NCBI GenBank assembly: GCA_030248295.1 | Contig: JASANH010001723.1 | Span: 966,194 to 1,030,193 of the forward strand | Reading direction: 5' to 3' | Origin: Mesodorylaimus sp. YZB2_4 | Taxonomy: Eukaryota; Nematoda; Enoplea; Dorylaimida; Dorylaimidae | DNA: 64,000 nt | Part shown: in pieces, positions 1-12,437 of the stretch | Position numbering within the stretch: position 1 is the first letter of the stretch | Layout of the letters: every line of letters begins with the position of its first letter | Program-made: the position numbers and the translations under genes | The notes under the pieces: model-generated | Seen by the model: the letters and a program-made list of their open reading frames with translations, nothing else | The model's database searches: none | Told to the model about the DNA's origin: nothing

Positions 1-3000
1 CTGCCTGCTCTGATTCCAGCGGCTGCCCAACGAGCCACGACTGCTCAAATGGAGTATGCTGCCCGACAGCACGTAAGTTTGCTGTACATGGTGTCTGACA
101 GTAACTGATAGCTGTTATTCGTTTGCACTTGAGTGACTTACCTCGGCTTGATTTTACCTTGAGGGACTCCTGCGAGTACGACAGTAGGCGCCAGTCAGGT
201 ACACAGATTATGTATGTCTAACTTGCAGCACCGCACCGCCGTCATCTTAGATACCGTAATGCATTCATCTAGAGTATCGAGAGACTTCGAGACATTCTTG
301 GTCATACTGTACATACCTGATCATAAATCCTTTAGCACACTCGAAGTGTCCTTTTCAGAGACTATTTGCAACTTACCTCAGGCCACAGGCGGTGGGTGTG
401 GCTCCTTCATCACCCGCTATTGGTTCAACGCTGCCACCCAAAACTGTGAGCAGTTTCAGTACTCCGGATGCCAGGGCAACGCCAATAACTTTGCCACGTC
501 CGTGGAATGCCTTACTTTCTGCTCTCGCGCTGCGAGTCAGTATTTTTAATCTTTTCCTGCCCTGAGATTTGATATGAAGAGCACTGACGTTATAGCAGAG
601 CCTCAGTGCACCCACGGGTCCGCTTTGAAGGACCACACGGGCGCCTTTTACCAGTGTGCGCTTATCGGAGGCAGGAACACGGGCGGAAACGGCCTGAACC
701 AAGCCTGTCCATCAAATTTTGAATGCTACTTTGATGGTCGAGTCTCTGGATGCTGTCCAAGCCGAGGTGACCAAGTATGCGCAACTGTCTGCCCATGCGA
801 TTTTAGCTAGTCTCCTTTCAGACTTAACATGCGGTCAGCCAGTCGACCCCGGTCGGTCGTGCGGCCCTGTTGGCAGCACGAGGTGGTATTTCGATTCTGC
901 CGCTAATACTTGTCGTTCCTTTCAATATTTGGGATGTGAAGGGAACTCCAACAACTTTGTTACTGAGCGTGATTGTCGTACTTACTGCTCTGTTGACGGT
1001 AGGGGTATCGACTCATGTTTACCGCATCCAAGATGCTAAGTAATAATCCTTAAGGATGCCCAGACGGAGGCGAGCCATATTTGGAAGCCAGTGGTCGAAT
1101 ACGCACGTGCCTTTCATCCGCCGACTGCCCAACCACGCATCAATGTGTTCAGTCGAACACCGGTGGTTTCGGCTTAGGTACAAGTAATCGATGCTGTCCC
1201 AAGAAAGGTAAGCCATGGTCAAATGCTCGAGCCACATTGAATCAGGCCGTTCTCGCTTTCAGTTACAATTTGCTCAATGCCCCGTGATCTCGGTGGCAAC
1301 TGTGGTTCCAGCCTTACTAGATACGCTTATAACGCTCAGTCCCGCACTTGCGAACATTTCTTTTACGGCGGGTGTAACGGCAATGCCAACAATTTCCAGA
1401 CACTGCAGGCCTGTACAGCATACTGCAATGCAGCAGGTGATCTGCCCTCTTAGCTTCATCGGCTCTTATGGCAGCTTCTGTCTTGAGTTTTAGCATGCGG
1501 AAACGGGGAAAGCGCTCTTATTGACCCAGGTACTAATCGACACTTCGAATGCGGAAACGGAAAGTGGTGCCCTTCAGGATACTCGTGCAGTTGGGATAAT
1601 ATGCTGTCTCAAAACGTTTGTTGCGGAAGTTCGGATTCAGGTAACGGTGACCAGCGTGTGACTATTGAATCATACCAATTTGTTGTGCTTTCAGGCGTGT
1701 GCCCATCTGGGCAGAAAGCGTTTATAGACTCACAGACCTCAAGCCCAAGGACCTGCTCCCCCAATACAGCAAATTCGTGTCCAGCTGAATATCTCTGCAC
1801 ATACAGCCAGACACGAAATCTGTATTACTGTTGCGCGGGCCAGCCTGCCGGTAAGTACTATGTTTATTTGCCTCATGTTGGCCCTGTTTTAAGGCAGAAT
1901 CAGTTTAGCTCTCTGTGCCAACGGTGGCCATGCCTTTACGGATGCGATTAGTGGTCAGCCGAAGCCGTGCGCTTTCAATGCAGCTGATGCCTGTCCCGTT
2001 GGTTTCAGCTGCCAAGCCCTTACGACCAAGGCCTTGTTTGGGTATTGTTGTAATGAATCCATACCTGGTAAAATATTTGTTCAGAAGCATGAACATAACT
2101 AACGCTCATTTTCGTCATAGGGTGCCCATCCGGTTGGGAACCTTCAGTCCGCAAGGGCCTTACCCAGTACTGCTCCTCTGATTCCCTTCACAGCTGTCCC
2201 CTCGGGTCGGTATGCCATTTACAGTCAGCTAATTCAAAAGGATTATGCTGCACGTCCGTGCCTTTTCAAATGCGTAAGGTCCTGCGTCCAATGTGTTGCG
2301 CTATTGTTTCCAAAACAGCCTGCGAGTGTACATAGGCTGCCGTAGTGGTGAACTGCCGTACCTCAACGCTACGACTGGACAAATTGAGCTGTGCGCTGCA
2401 GATGCCGGATACACCTGCCCGACCAATTACCAGTAAGCATTTTTTGGTCGGCTATGAGGTACATCTTGCACAAGGGTGTTGTAGGTGTCAGCAGCAAAGT
2501 GGTCAGTATGTGTGTTGCCCAGTGCCGGCAACTGGTTTGAGTAAGTGATTGTTGTCAAGGGAGCACTGTTACTGTTAGCGCCTTTTACTTTTAGCATGCC
2601 CCAATGGAGCTGCTGGCCATATTTCGCCTGTGACTGGACGTGTTCAAACTTGCGAGAGCATGGTTCCATGCCCTCAAGGCTTTGAATGTCTCCGTTCAGT
2701 GGGAGAGTCGCTGTGCTGCGGTATGTGTCCTTGATACGTCATGTAACCCGTGCCTGGTAGGCCATGGCGAGTGGGAGAGTAATGGAAGATACAGTATAGT
2801 CGCAAGACTTGCTCCACTCGGAGTTTTTGTCCCGCCGACGTCGGCCACGTTCTCTCCTGTGCCTGCCAGGCTGTTAAGCTGGAAGTATACGCATAGTTCG
2901 ATGCTATGCTTCAAATAAGCCTTGCGATGCGGGCACCTTTCTACATTGTCAGCTCACCCAAAAGTGTCGAATCGCATGCTTCTTTGACGCATCGCATCGA

Positions 3001-6000
3001 ACTGTAATTTGGGCTTTACAGTCAGTAGAACTAGCCCAGTCAATCCTATTATTAGCCGCAAGTTGAGATCTCCAGCGTCGATTTTTCGTATTTCAGCTTC
3101 ATTTGCAGAAAATGCAAACGGTGACTGTCCATCGGGAAGTGTTCCAGCTATTGTGAACGGTAGAACTCGCACGTGTTTGGGCACAAATGATTGTCCCGTT
3201 GGCTATGACTGCCTCAACACAAAATGCTGTCCTTCACCAGGTAGCCCATACTATTGCTTTACATGCTATTTCCCAGTGCTCTACTTGCAAGATATATTTT
3301 TCCCTGTAGTGGTAGCCTGCTCCGCGCCGTTCTTCTCCGGATCTCACTGCGACAGTAGAGGACCTGAGATTCGCTACTTTTACAACAGCACATCGGGAAA
3401 TTGTACCACATTTGCTTACGCTGGCTGTAATGGTAACGGGAACAATTTCAAGTCCTTATCAGCCTGTCAAGACTACTGTAGCTCAAAAAGTAAGTGATCA
3501 CCTGGCCAGTTGGACCCGAACCAACAGGACTCGATGAGTATTTTACTTTGTTCTCCTGCCTGCATAAAACATTGATAAACAAAACGAGAGGCATAACAAA
3601 CTCAAATATTAGCAGCCTGTCACCAGGGAAGCGACCCCAAACAAAACAAACCAGGGACAAAGATTCATCACCAACAGTAGCTCGATCTTACGCTCTCTTG
3701 GACTTGGTCTTGGTCTTATTTGGGCATTTGCAGTATTGGGCATCAGGACCAGCCTTGCCTGGTTCTCCTTTTGGACCGGGCACGCCAGGAGTGCCGTCAT
3801 CGCCTGCAAATGTACTCCATGTGCTCTTTTAAAGGCCTACGACGAGGCTTAAAGATAATACCTGGTTTGCCGGCTGGCCCCGCTGGACCAGGTCCACCCT
3901 CCTTTCCAGGGCCACCATCCGCTCCTTTATCACCAGGAGTGCCCGCCGGACCGCTGTAAGAACCCTGAATGAATGACTGATCAACTTGATTGATAATAAT
4001 CAAAACTTACGCATCTCCAGGCTTGCCAGCAGGACCGACTGGTCCCTTGGTACCATCTTCAGCATTGTTTCCAGGTGGTCCTTTGTCACCGGGTTTGCCG
4101 GCTTTGCCTGCTTCACCTGCAGGGCCTGCAGGTCCAGCTGGTCCGAGGTTTCCTGGCTTGCCATCCGATCCTTTTGGACCCAACGGTCCTTTAGGTCCAC
4201 CTGGCCCAGCTGCTCCAGCCGGCCCACGCTCTCCCTTGTTTCCTGGCGGGCAGGGTCGGCATGGACCAGTAGTTGGGGGTGGCATGGGGATGTTGGTACC
4301 TGGCGCTCCCGTTGGACCTTTCGGACCAATGGGGTTTGCGTTTTCTCCGTCTTCACCAGGAGGCCCCGGTGGACCTGGCGGGCCAGACGGACACGGGTTA
4401 TCTTAAACAGTCAATTTTATCTTCTTGTCTCTTGGACTGCTCTATTCCTTACCATCATAGCAGTGGCAGTGACCATAATCGGTTTGACGACTGGAGCGGC
4501 TACCGATCTTTCCCTTGCGAGCAGCCAAGGCCATGAGACGAGCCCATGTGTCTCCACTGGCCACCTTGAACTCACCCATTCCTTCCTCCAACTCCGTGCG
4601 CACCATGGAGCCTTTTTGGAACAAAGCGGGAATGACGATCAGGCATCCCAACGATGCCACGATGCTCAAGGTGATGGAGGTGGTAGCCAAGATATCCGTG
4701 GTCGTCATCTTCGTCTGATGCTCACTGCCGGTTTTCGGAATGACTGCCCGTTCACTGTTGCTGTCTTTTATAGCCTAGCCAAATCAGAGCAATCATTCAA
4801 ACTTGTTCCTCACAGGCTGCGTTAATCTGGACAGGACATGTCCTGCATGTCACAGATAGGCGTTAGAGCGTACAATTCAGACTTCTTGCTGCTTTCTTCG
4901 ACGAATTAATTTTATTGTCTGCTCCGTATTCCAACAATCAGAGCTCAACCGTCAGCCATTTGATACCTTTCCAGAAATCCTCCTCGCGGAGAGTTTTCAA
5001 GGACATCACAATTCTGTTCTCGAAATGTCACTTCCGTTAACTGGTAACTCCCCGCAATGCGCGCCATTGTCTTTGAAACCAGGCCACACTTGAGATATCA
5101 CTCTCAACAGAACTGGATCTACTATATGAGGGCATTTCACACAAAACAGGACAACAATCCATCAAGGCCGACTGAAAATGAGAATTATTTCACAGCATTC
5201 ACATCACAGAAGAACAAGTTGCAGGATAATGGGAACAGTTTTATTGCAAATATGTCAGATCCTGTCGGAGTGTTAGGAAGACAGGAAGACTATGAGCACA
5301 GTACAGTAAACACAGAATCTCATGGCTGTCACGATACCAAACCATGGCAATCTTTTCTCATAACTCTTAGCGACGCTCTCAATCAGATACTACAGTATAT
5401 CTCCAAGCATACCACCAATGGTGATTTTTTAATACATGATCTGGTTTCACCTATGCATCGCCTAAACGGGATCTTCGGCTCAGAGTGTGAAACATAGATA
5501 TACTGTAGCTGCTTTTGCACTTGCCCAAGCCCATCAGGGCCCTCTGACAGGGTAAAAGCAGATGAGGCTGTGAGAGCTCCCAACTAAAGTGATCCCTAGT
5601 TATACTTGCTTTTCCAAGCTTTCGAACTGTCAGGTTGAAAGTCCAAACTTGTCCCAACGGCACCATCCCATGTCCAGGCCCTGTTTTCTTTTTTCGCGTA
5701 AAAGCGCCGGTGTTTAAAAACGCTTGGCCAATGCTGCTGCTCGTAAGGGTCAAAATAAGCATGCCCTATCTTTCTCGCTAATATCACCTAGTCAGGCCAG
5801 TTCATTTCAAGTTAGCATTGTCTGGCGCACTGCACTAGATTTTGGAGCTGTTTTGATATGTTTAGGCGCAAGACTATGCCCCGGCGACGGCTACCATACT
5901 TCGTCCAATGGCCTTCTTCAATCTTGCACCATAGGATCGGCATCGACATGCCCATCAACGCACTACTGCGCATCGAATAACGAGCGCACATTGTCCGGCT

Positions 6001-7305
6001 TCTGCTGTCCATTATTGCCGTCGGCACATGCAGCTTGCCCCGCAAACAGCCGTCCGAATGTGAACCCTACTTCCGGTCAACCTCAGCTTTGCCTACTCGG
6101 TGATCTGAAGGCCTGTCCAGATGGGTTTACATGTAAGAGAAGCAAGAACGGGGGCTCACATTGCTGCAGTGATGGTGACAATGGTAAGCTTTCGATGACT
6201 TATCAGATCAGCCAGTAACAGCTATCTTCAGCAGCCGACGCTTGTCCGAACGGTACGATCCCTCTCCTTATCCCAGGGACGAGGGCGGTCCAAACCTGCC
6301 GCCTTCTCAGCCTGAGTGCGTGCCCATCCGGTTCCCAATGCCTACACTCCACTGTGCACATGCAGTATATATGCTGCCAAGGTAAGCACCTCTTGGCGGG
6401 ATCGGACAATACCATGTTTGGACTGGATGACTTCTTACCAGATAACACAGTCTCGGCTCTTCCTGAGCAAGACCAATGCGATAAACTTTTCCCGTACCCT
6501 GGCATTTCCCAGCCACTACGCTGTTACCGGGATCGGGCCACCACCGGCAGCACGTGCCCATCGGGCTCGAGGTGCGCGTTCTCTCCAATATATGGTCACG
6601 ACGTGTGCTGTATGCTGTCTGGAATCGACAAAGGAGGACGAGGTAGGGTAACTCAGACATGGACGTATCTCCTGTTTATCATGCATGGCCCTTCACCCAG
6701 GTCCCTCAGCCATCTCTCGCAAATCGGTCTCCACACATGCGATCGAATGTGCAACGGGCACCGTCTTGTCATCGGATGGAATCACGTGCTTGCCAGGTAA
6801 TTCCATGAGCTTTGATCCTTAGTTCCATGCTCATGGTAGCTTCAAAATCAGAGCTCAATCCCGGCGAGCATGGATGCCTGGAAGATGATCAGTGTGTCGT
6901 GAATGGCCACTGCCACCATGAGTCGGGCCGATGCCAGTGCAATCTCGATATGCTGGTCTATGATGGCTTGTGCGGTAAGACCACACTACTTCAAGCAGGT
7001 GGATCGTGCAATTTTGAAATTTTGAGAACACGAATACGTGTTTATTCCGCCCTTTGGGTCTTATCTTGCTCGAGTTCCCATAAAGTAATGTTTGGTTAGT
7101 CACATCGTGCGATGACTGCACCTCCGACCGGTGCAGAGTATGCCACAACACATCACAGCATGTAAATTCCGTTTTTGGCCATTCGCTCACCGAATCCTTA
7201 GATTCTGGCTCAGCGGGTTGCGGTGGTGCATTTGTCCAAGCTTCGTCTACCCGTGCTTGGGCTCGTCCCGCGTTCAATCCCCAGCGACATAGGTCTGTTT
7301 TGTAA
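1..7305 (+). CDS. Secreted Kunitz / lustrin-type cysteine-rich / EB-module protein (5' end outside window)
   Basis: Multi-domain extracellular protein, probably a serine-protease inhibitor or matrix component. Exons read: 1-71 (partial), 359-535, 599-766, 822-998, 1064-1207, 1263-1436, 1494-1640, 1695-1850, 1909-2067, 2121-2273, 2336-2432, 2485-2540, 2595-2720, 3109-3240, 3316-3489, 5866-6183, 6232-6381, 6442-6642, 6701-6796, 6840-6974, and a tentative last exon 7100-7305. Four Kunitz/BPTI domains (six-Cys pattern with the YxGCxGNxNNF core) lie in the exons starting at 359, 822, 1263 and 3316. About a dozen lustrin-type repeats (C-x-G...C...CPxxxxC...CC) fill the rest, and 6701-6974 encodes an EB-like module. 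Nearly every exon is 1-1 phase. The 2721-3108 interval may hide another exon. The 3489-to-5866 join is inferred from matching phase and repeat type across an intron holding an antisense collagen gene. The last exon is weak. Confidence 0.8.
3688..4708 (-). CDS. Cuticle collagen
   Basis: Structural collagen of the nematode cuticle. Exons (minus strand): 4708-4453, 4401-4011, 3953-3862 and 3803-3688, together coding 284 residues, the usual size for this family. The N-terminus has an uncleaved-type hydrophobic segment (about residues 8-30) and a conserved region with GDTWARLM, typical of the Col_cuticle_N domain. After a CHC motif come Gly-X-Y blocks interrupted around a CRPC motif, and the C-terminus holds paired cysteines (YCKC) with a Lys-rich tail. 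The gene lies entirely inside an intron of the Kunitz/lustrin gene on the opposite strand. I see no obvious defect. Family assignment is firm; the specific orthologue cannot be given. Confidence 0.92.
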
Positions 7306-7466
7306 AACAAGTACATACAACCCTCGCAGGGCTAGCACACTAGGCAATGGGTGACATATCCCACCCAGTAAGGTCGAGGTGCTCTTAGTGCACAGATGGA
7401 TGCCAAACGAGCAGTAGTCTCGGCCGTTTAACACAGACAGGGTTGTTCGAGGACTCCGATCCAGAA

Positions 7467-7560
7467 GGCGCATTCATAGTCGACAAAATTTCTACTCCTA
7501 CCATGCTATTGCTCCTACCGTAGGGGTAGGAGTAAAAATTTTGTCGACTATAAATGCGCC
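7467..7560. repeat. Foldback (inverted-repeat) element
   Basis: Two near-perfect inverted arms, beginning GGCGCATT at 7467 and ending AATGCGCC at 7560, enclose a short spacer around 7502-7520. The arms are about 40 nt with one or two small differences. It lies between the Kunitz/lustrin gene and Rab2. It could be a small MITE or a structured 3' element; nothing else was seen in 7306-8185. Confidence 0.75.
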
Positions 7561-8185
7561 TAGAATCCCATGCTGACGTGAGATGTCCATGCACGGACTG
7601 TCTTATAAGGTTGACTGCTAGACGCCTCCACATGACCATGCTCTGCCCAAGAGGGAACATTGTTTTAAAATGTTTAGCGCGCCAAACAGCATACGAAATT
7701 AAAATTTGGCACTTGTAGTTCTCTTGGCTCCCTCATGATTTAGACCGATATTTATTGTTTTTAGTCTTCGACTGCCCCATCACCCACATTAACATCGACG
7801 GGTTCTGCGCTCTGAAAGAACAGACTATCGGATAGTGATGAAAAAGTTTTCGTTGCCGTGTTTTTATTTCTTCTACAAACTGTTTTGTGTGATGGAATGC
7901 ACTAATTCACTTCATTAACTCAAGTTGTCTTAGGCCTATATTTAAATTGCCGCCCTCTTTTGATCTACAAGTACAATTTCGGTTTGTCATAAGCAGGGCT
8001 ACAGTAGTTGTGTTGCGCCACACCTAGCACACATGTCTTCTCTTCTCTCTGGTTCTGGCTTGCTGCTTCGCTGTTGAAGTCGAGTTCTGTCCGAACTTGT
8101 TTTGGTTTGTTTTCCGCTCAAATCGCGAGAACGAGATCGAATTCACACCTTTTTCGCACGGAAGGCATTATTTTGCGAGGTGAAG

Positions 8186-9545
<1,360 letters not shown>

Positions 9546-10724
9546 TTGAGTAATCTCGACTGGTACTCCTAAAAAGAATAGGTAGAAAACGAGGGGTCGA
9601 TTATGTATTTGCATACATCATAACTCTTACTGACAAAACCTATCGCTTCTTTCGAATGTTGTAATTTCTATGATTTCCTTTTTTGACACTTTCTTTTTCA
9701 GATTTTCTTCCTTTTCATTAATATCAATTTTTTGTCCAACTTTCCTTCTTGACGGCACTTGTATAAGTTCCGTATTCCGTAGGGTTTTACTGTAAAATGA
9801 CGAATTTTTTTTCTGGTCAAACTTGCATATTTAGTGTGGCCAAGTCGGGTGGATGTAAGTGCTGTATGTCTTGGTGAAAAGTATGCTGTCAAACACTTTT
9901 TTTCTGTGCTAAGGAACTTTTGTGTTAGACGAGCTCTGAGGATATGCTTACGCGGCTAGCAACGGTATTTGCTTTTGTATTCCATCTGAAGGGGAAGTGG
10001 TGGGCTTGAGGGGAGTGTTAGGTGGTGATTGGTGATGTGCATCTGGTTGAGCCGTTTTACTGTACAGCTGGTACATTTCGTGCTTGCACGACATCAGCGC
10101 ATCTTGGTCATTTGTGTATTTCATTTCGTTTCAGTAAAGTTTCTGGAAACCGTAAATGGCCAGTTTTCGGAAGATTGCCTTGACCATTTGGGGCCTGTTT
10201 GTATTTGGAATAATAATCAGATGGGGCTTGCAACGTCCGCCTGTGTTTTAGGTCGTGTGAACACTGAGGACCTCGATAATGTCCAAGAAACCGCGACTGT
10301 CGAAAAACCTGTTGCAAATGAAAGTAAGATTTAAGAATTTTTGGACTCTGCCACTTGAGCGGGCCCCGTTTTGTCGATAGTCGGTCAGGGAGAACGGCCT
10401 GACAGCGTCTCTGTGCCTCTGCTTGGAGCATCTCAATATGAAGACATCCTGGCGTGGACACCAGCTTTGTTGGGCCAATGGCGGGTGGTCTCTGAACCTT
10501 GCTGATGGAAAAGGCGGCATATACTTATCTGCACCTTTAAGGGAACCGGTCTGCCTCTCCAAAGTCTGGGCCAGTCACTCGACCTCGAGGTCGTTTTCAG
10601 TCTCGTGTCTCCTTTTGACTTATTAGTATAGGCATGGATAGGTGCAGATAATGACAGCCAAGACTGTGACTCGTCTTTTATCTCACTCGGAGCGCCTCAA
10701 AGGCACTTGATGAGCTACCTGTGG
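9546..10724 (+). other. Intergenic, one possible exon at about 10137-10321
   Basis: No recognised gene. A stretch after a TTTCAG acceptor-like site near 10136 stays open until a GTAAG donor at 10322 (readable motifs include EDCLDHLGPVCIWNNNQ). Its phase does not connect in frame to the next downstream exon I can see, so I do not call it a gene. Confidence 0.2.
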
Positions 10725-10905
10725 CCTGGCCTTGTCATATGTCATACTTTATGTATAGCCCAGCACTGTACAGCGCACTCGAGGGCTAAGGAGCACATAT
10801 TTGACAATCATTTTGTACCGAAGCGGGAGTCGAACCCTCCCCTGTAATTGCGCACCCAGCGTGAAAGGCAGAAGCCTTAACCAGCTTGGCCACGACCCCG
10901 GTGCC
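10725..10905 (-). repeat. tRNA-derived SINE copy 1
   Basis: On the minus strand the element starts with a tRNA-like head carrying a perfect A box (TGGCCAAGCTGG) and a perfect B box (GGTTCGACTCC). The predicted acceptor arms do not pair, so it is not a working tRNA. The body contains CCCTCGAGTGCGC, shared with the copy near 49.0 kb, and the tail is a degenerate ATGAC-type repeat. Confidence 0.7.
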
Positions 10906-11696
10906 CCGGCCTTGAAGGTCAGCAAGGGATAACTGATGGCCCCTCACAGGAATTGACGATGGAACAATCATAGTCGCTCGCCACCTAGCCGTATGGATAT
11001 ATAAAAACCCAAGCCCTTCACCGCTGCTACCACCTGACTGTTGACACTTGCTGATAAAAGCTGCTCTAGAGTAGATGCTGGGTCTTAGACTCTGAAAATT
11101 ACAATAATTGTTGGAATATTTGTGCAAAAAAACCGATTTCAGTTTATGCAACGAGGCCAGGCACACGATGAAGAAGAAATCACAGGAATTGTTCAGCATA
11201 AACTGAAAAGGAAACCCGAGGCTCGGCGTGGGCGTGTGAAGTAAGCTGTTCTCAGTCAGTTGGAACGTGGGGCATAAAGTGGGTGTTTCAGGGCTACCTA
11301 TCGAGTGGAACCGAGTTACTCGGCGTTGGAGGATCTCGTGTTTGGAAGAATGTCTTTCCAAGGTTTTAATCCTGAAGTAGAGGTCAGTATGCCCGAGTCT
11401 TAAACCTGGCTTCACGTGATGCATGGACTTAACCTCTGGGTCTTCAAGAGGGCAGTTAGGAGAATAGGATTAGGATCGGCCTCATATCAATCTCTCTTCC
11501 TGTCTATGTCTGTCATATGGGACAGGTATCTCGAAGACTTCTATCCCGAAGGTGCCTTCACAAACTATAGTACTTCCTTCTTGGGTGTGTCAGAGGGCAG
11601 AGAGACCTAGCGTTTGAAGAACCAGTTTAAGGTAGCACGGTCATCTGGTAAATTCTGAAGGGTCACATTGCAGTCCTGCTTGTCTTTCAGCGATGG

Positions 11697-12013
11697 ATGG
11701 CTCACTACGCGGCACTACGAGAAGAAAAGATCGCAAAATCAGTCAACAAAGCGATGAAACAAGATATCACTGACGAAGAAGCAGCAGCAAGGTAGGATAT
11801 TGTTTTTGCTCCTGGTCTTCTCCTTTCTGCCAGTTTTTTTTTCTTTCCAGCATGTCAAATGTATCCAGAACCATCGGGCGTTTGTTTACCAAGAAACGTC
11901 GTCGCGCTGAAGCCAATGACGACGAAGACGAATTGGGTGCGATCGAAGAAAGTACAAGCGCGAGTTTAATGACGAAATCTTCGAAGCGTTTTCGTCGTCC
12001 TGTTGATTCTTGA
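11697..12013 (+). CDS. Small basic protein or C-terminal exons of an unrecognised gene
   Basis: I do not recognise this gene. Two exons, 11691-11791 and 11851-12013, join in phase (AG|C) and read openly to a TGA at 12013. The first in-frame ATG, at 11697, gives 85 residues. The product is hydrophilic and charged, with a KKRRRAEANDDEDE patch that looks like a nuclear-localisation motif next to an acidic run, and a second basic patch (SSKRFRRP) near the C-terminus. No signal peptide or membrane segment is seen. The exon begins at a good acceptor (TCTTTCAG at 11683-11690), so there may be upstream coding or 5' UTR exons; none was found in 10.9-11.7 kb. Confidence 0.45.
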
Positions 12014-12437
12014 GAGCGTGACTTTCCGTCTTTGAGCTTCTGAAGCGTTCTGTTGGCTCGGAATTTCCATGTTTTGAATGACTCAAAATACGAAGCCCTA
12101 ATTCCTTATAGCTCTCTTGGTTCGGCGCCTGATAAGCAGTCTGGTAAACTCTCGCGACGTGGCTTTTTAGGAGCGAAGAAGCGTGTAAGAACATGGGGTC
12201 GTAATCGCTTGGCTGTGATCCCTCGCGGCTTTATTCGACCAACGATAAGTAGCAAAACAAACTGATGTGGCAGAACTAGGCGAGACGACGGGTGCAGTAA
12301 TCAAGAAAAGGACTAGAAAGTGTTCGATTCGTCAGGGCCGCCCACTTGATTTAATTAGACGAGTGGTCTGAACTCGAGGCCGAGTGCTCATTTCCTTTGA
12401 TTTCAGCCTGGAGTGCAGTCCTTGCTCGTTGGATGAA

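Noticed and set aside
5057-5497. 146-codon ORF on + within the large Kunitz/lustrin intron
   Set aside because: No domain, no splice borders, and composition not protein-like. Probably chance.
6999-7099. Alternative last exon of the Kunitz/lustrin gene
   Set aside because: It would require a 24-nt intron. The exon at 7100-7305 gives a normal intron size.
10813-10900. Functional tRNA gene on the minus strand
   Set aside because: A and B boxes are perfect, but acceptor arms do not pair and no regular anticodon stem forms. Treated as a SINE head.
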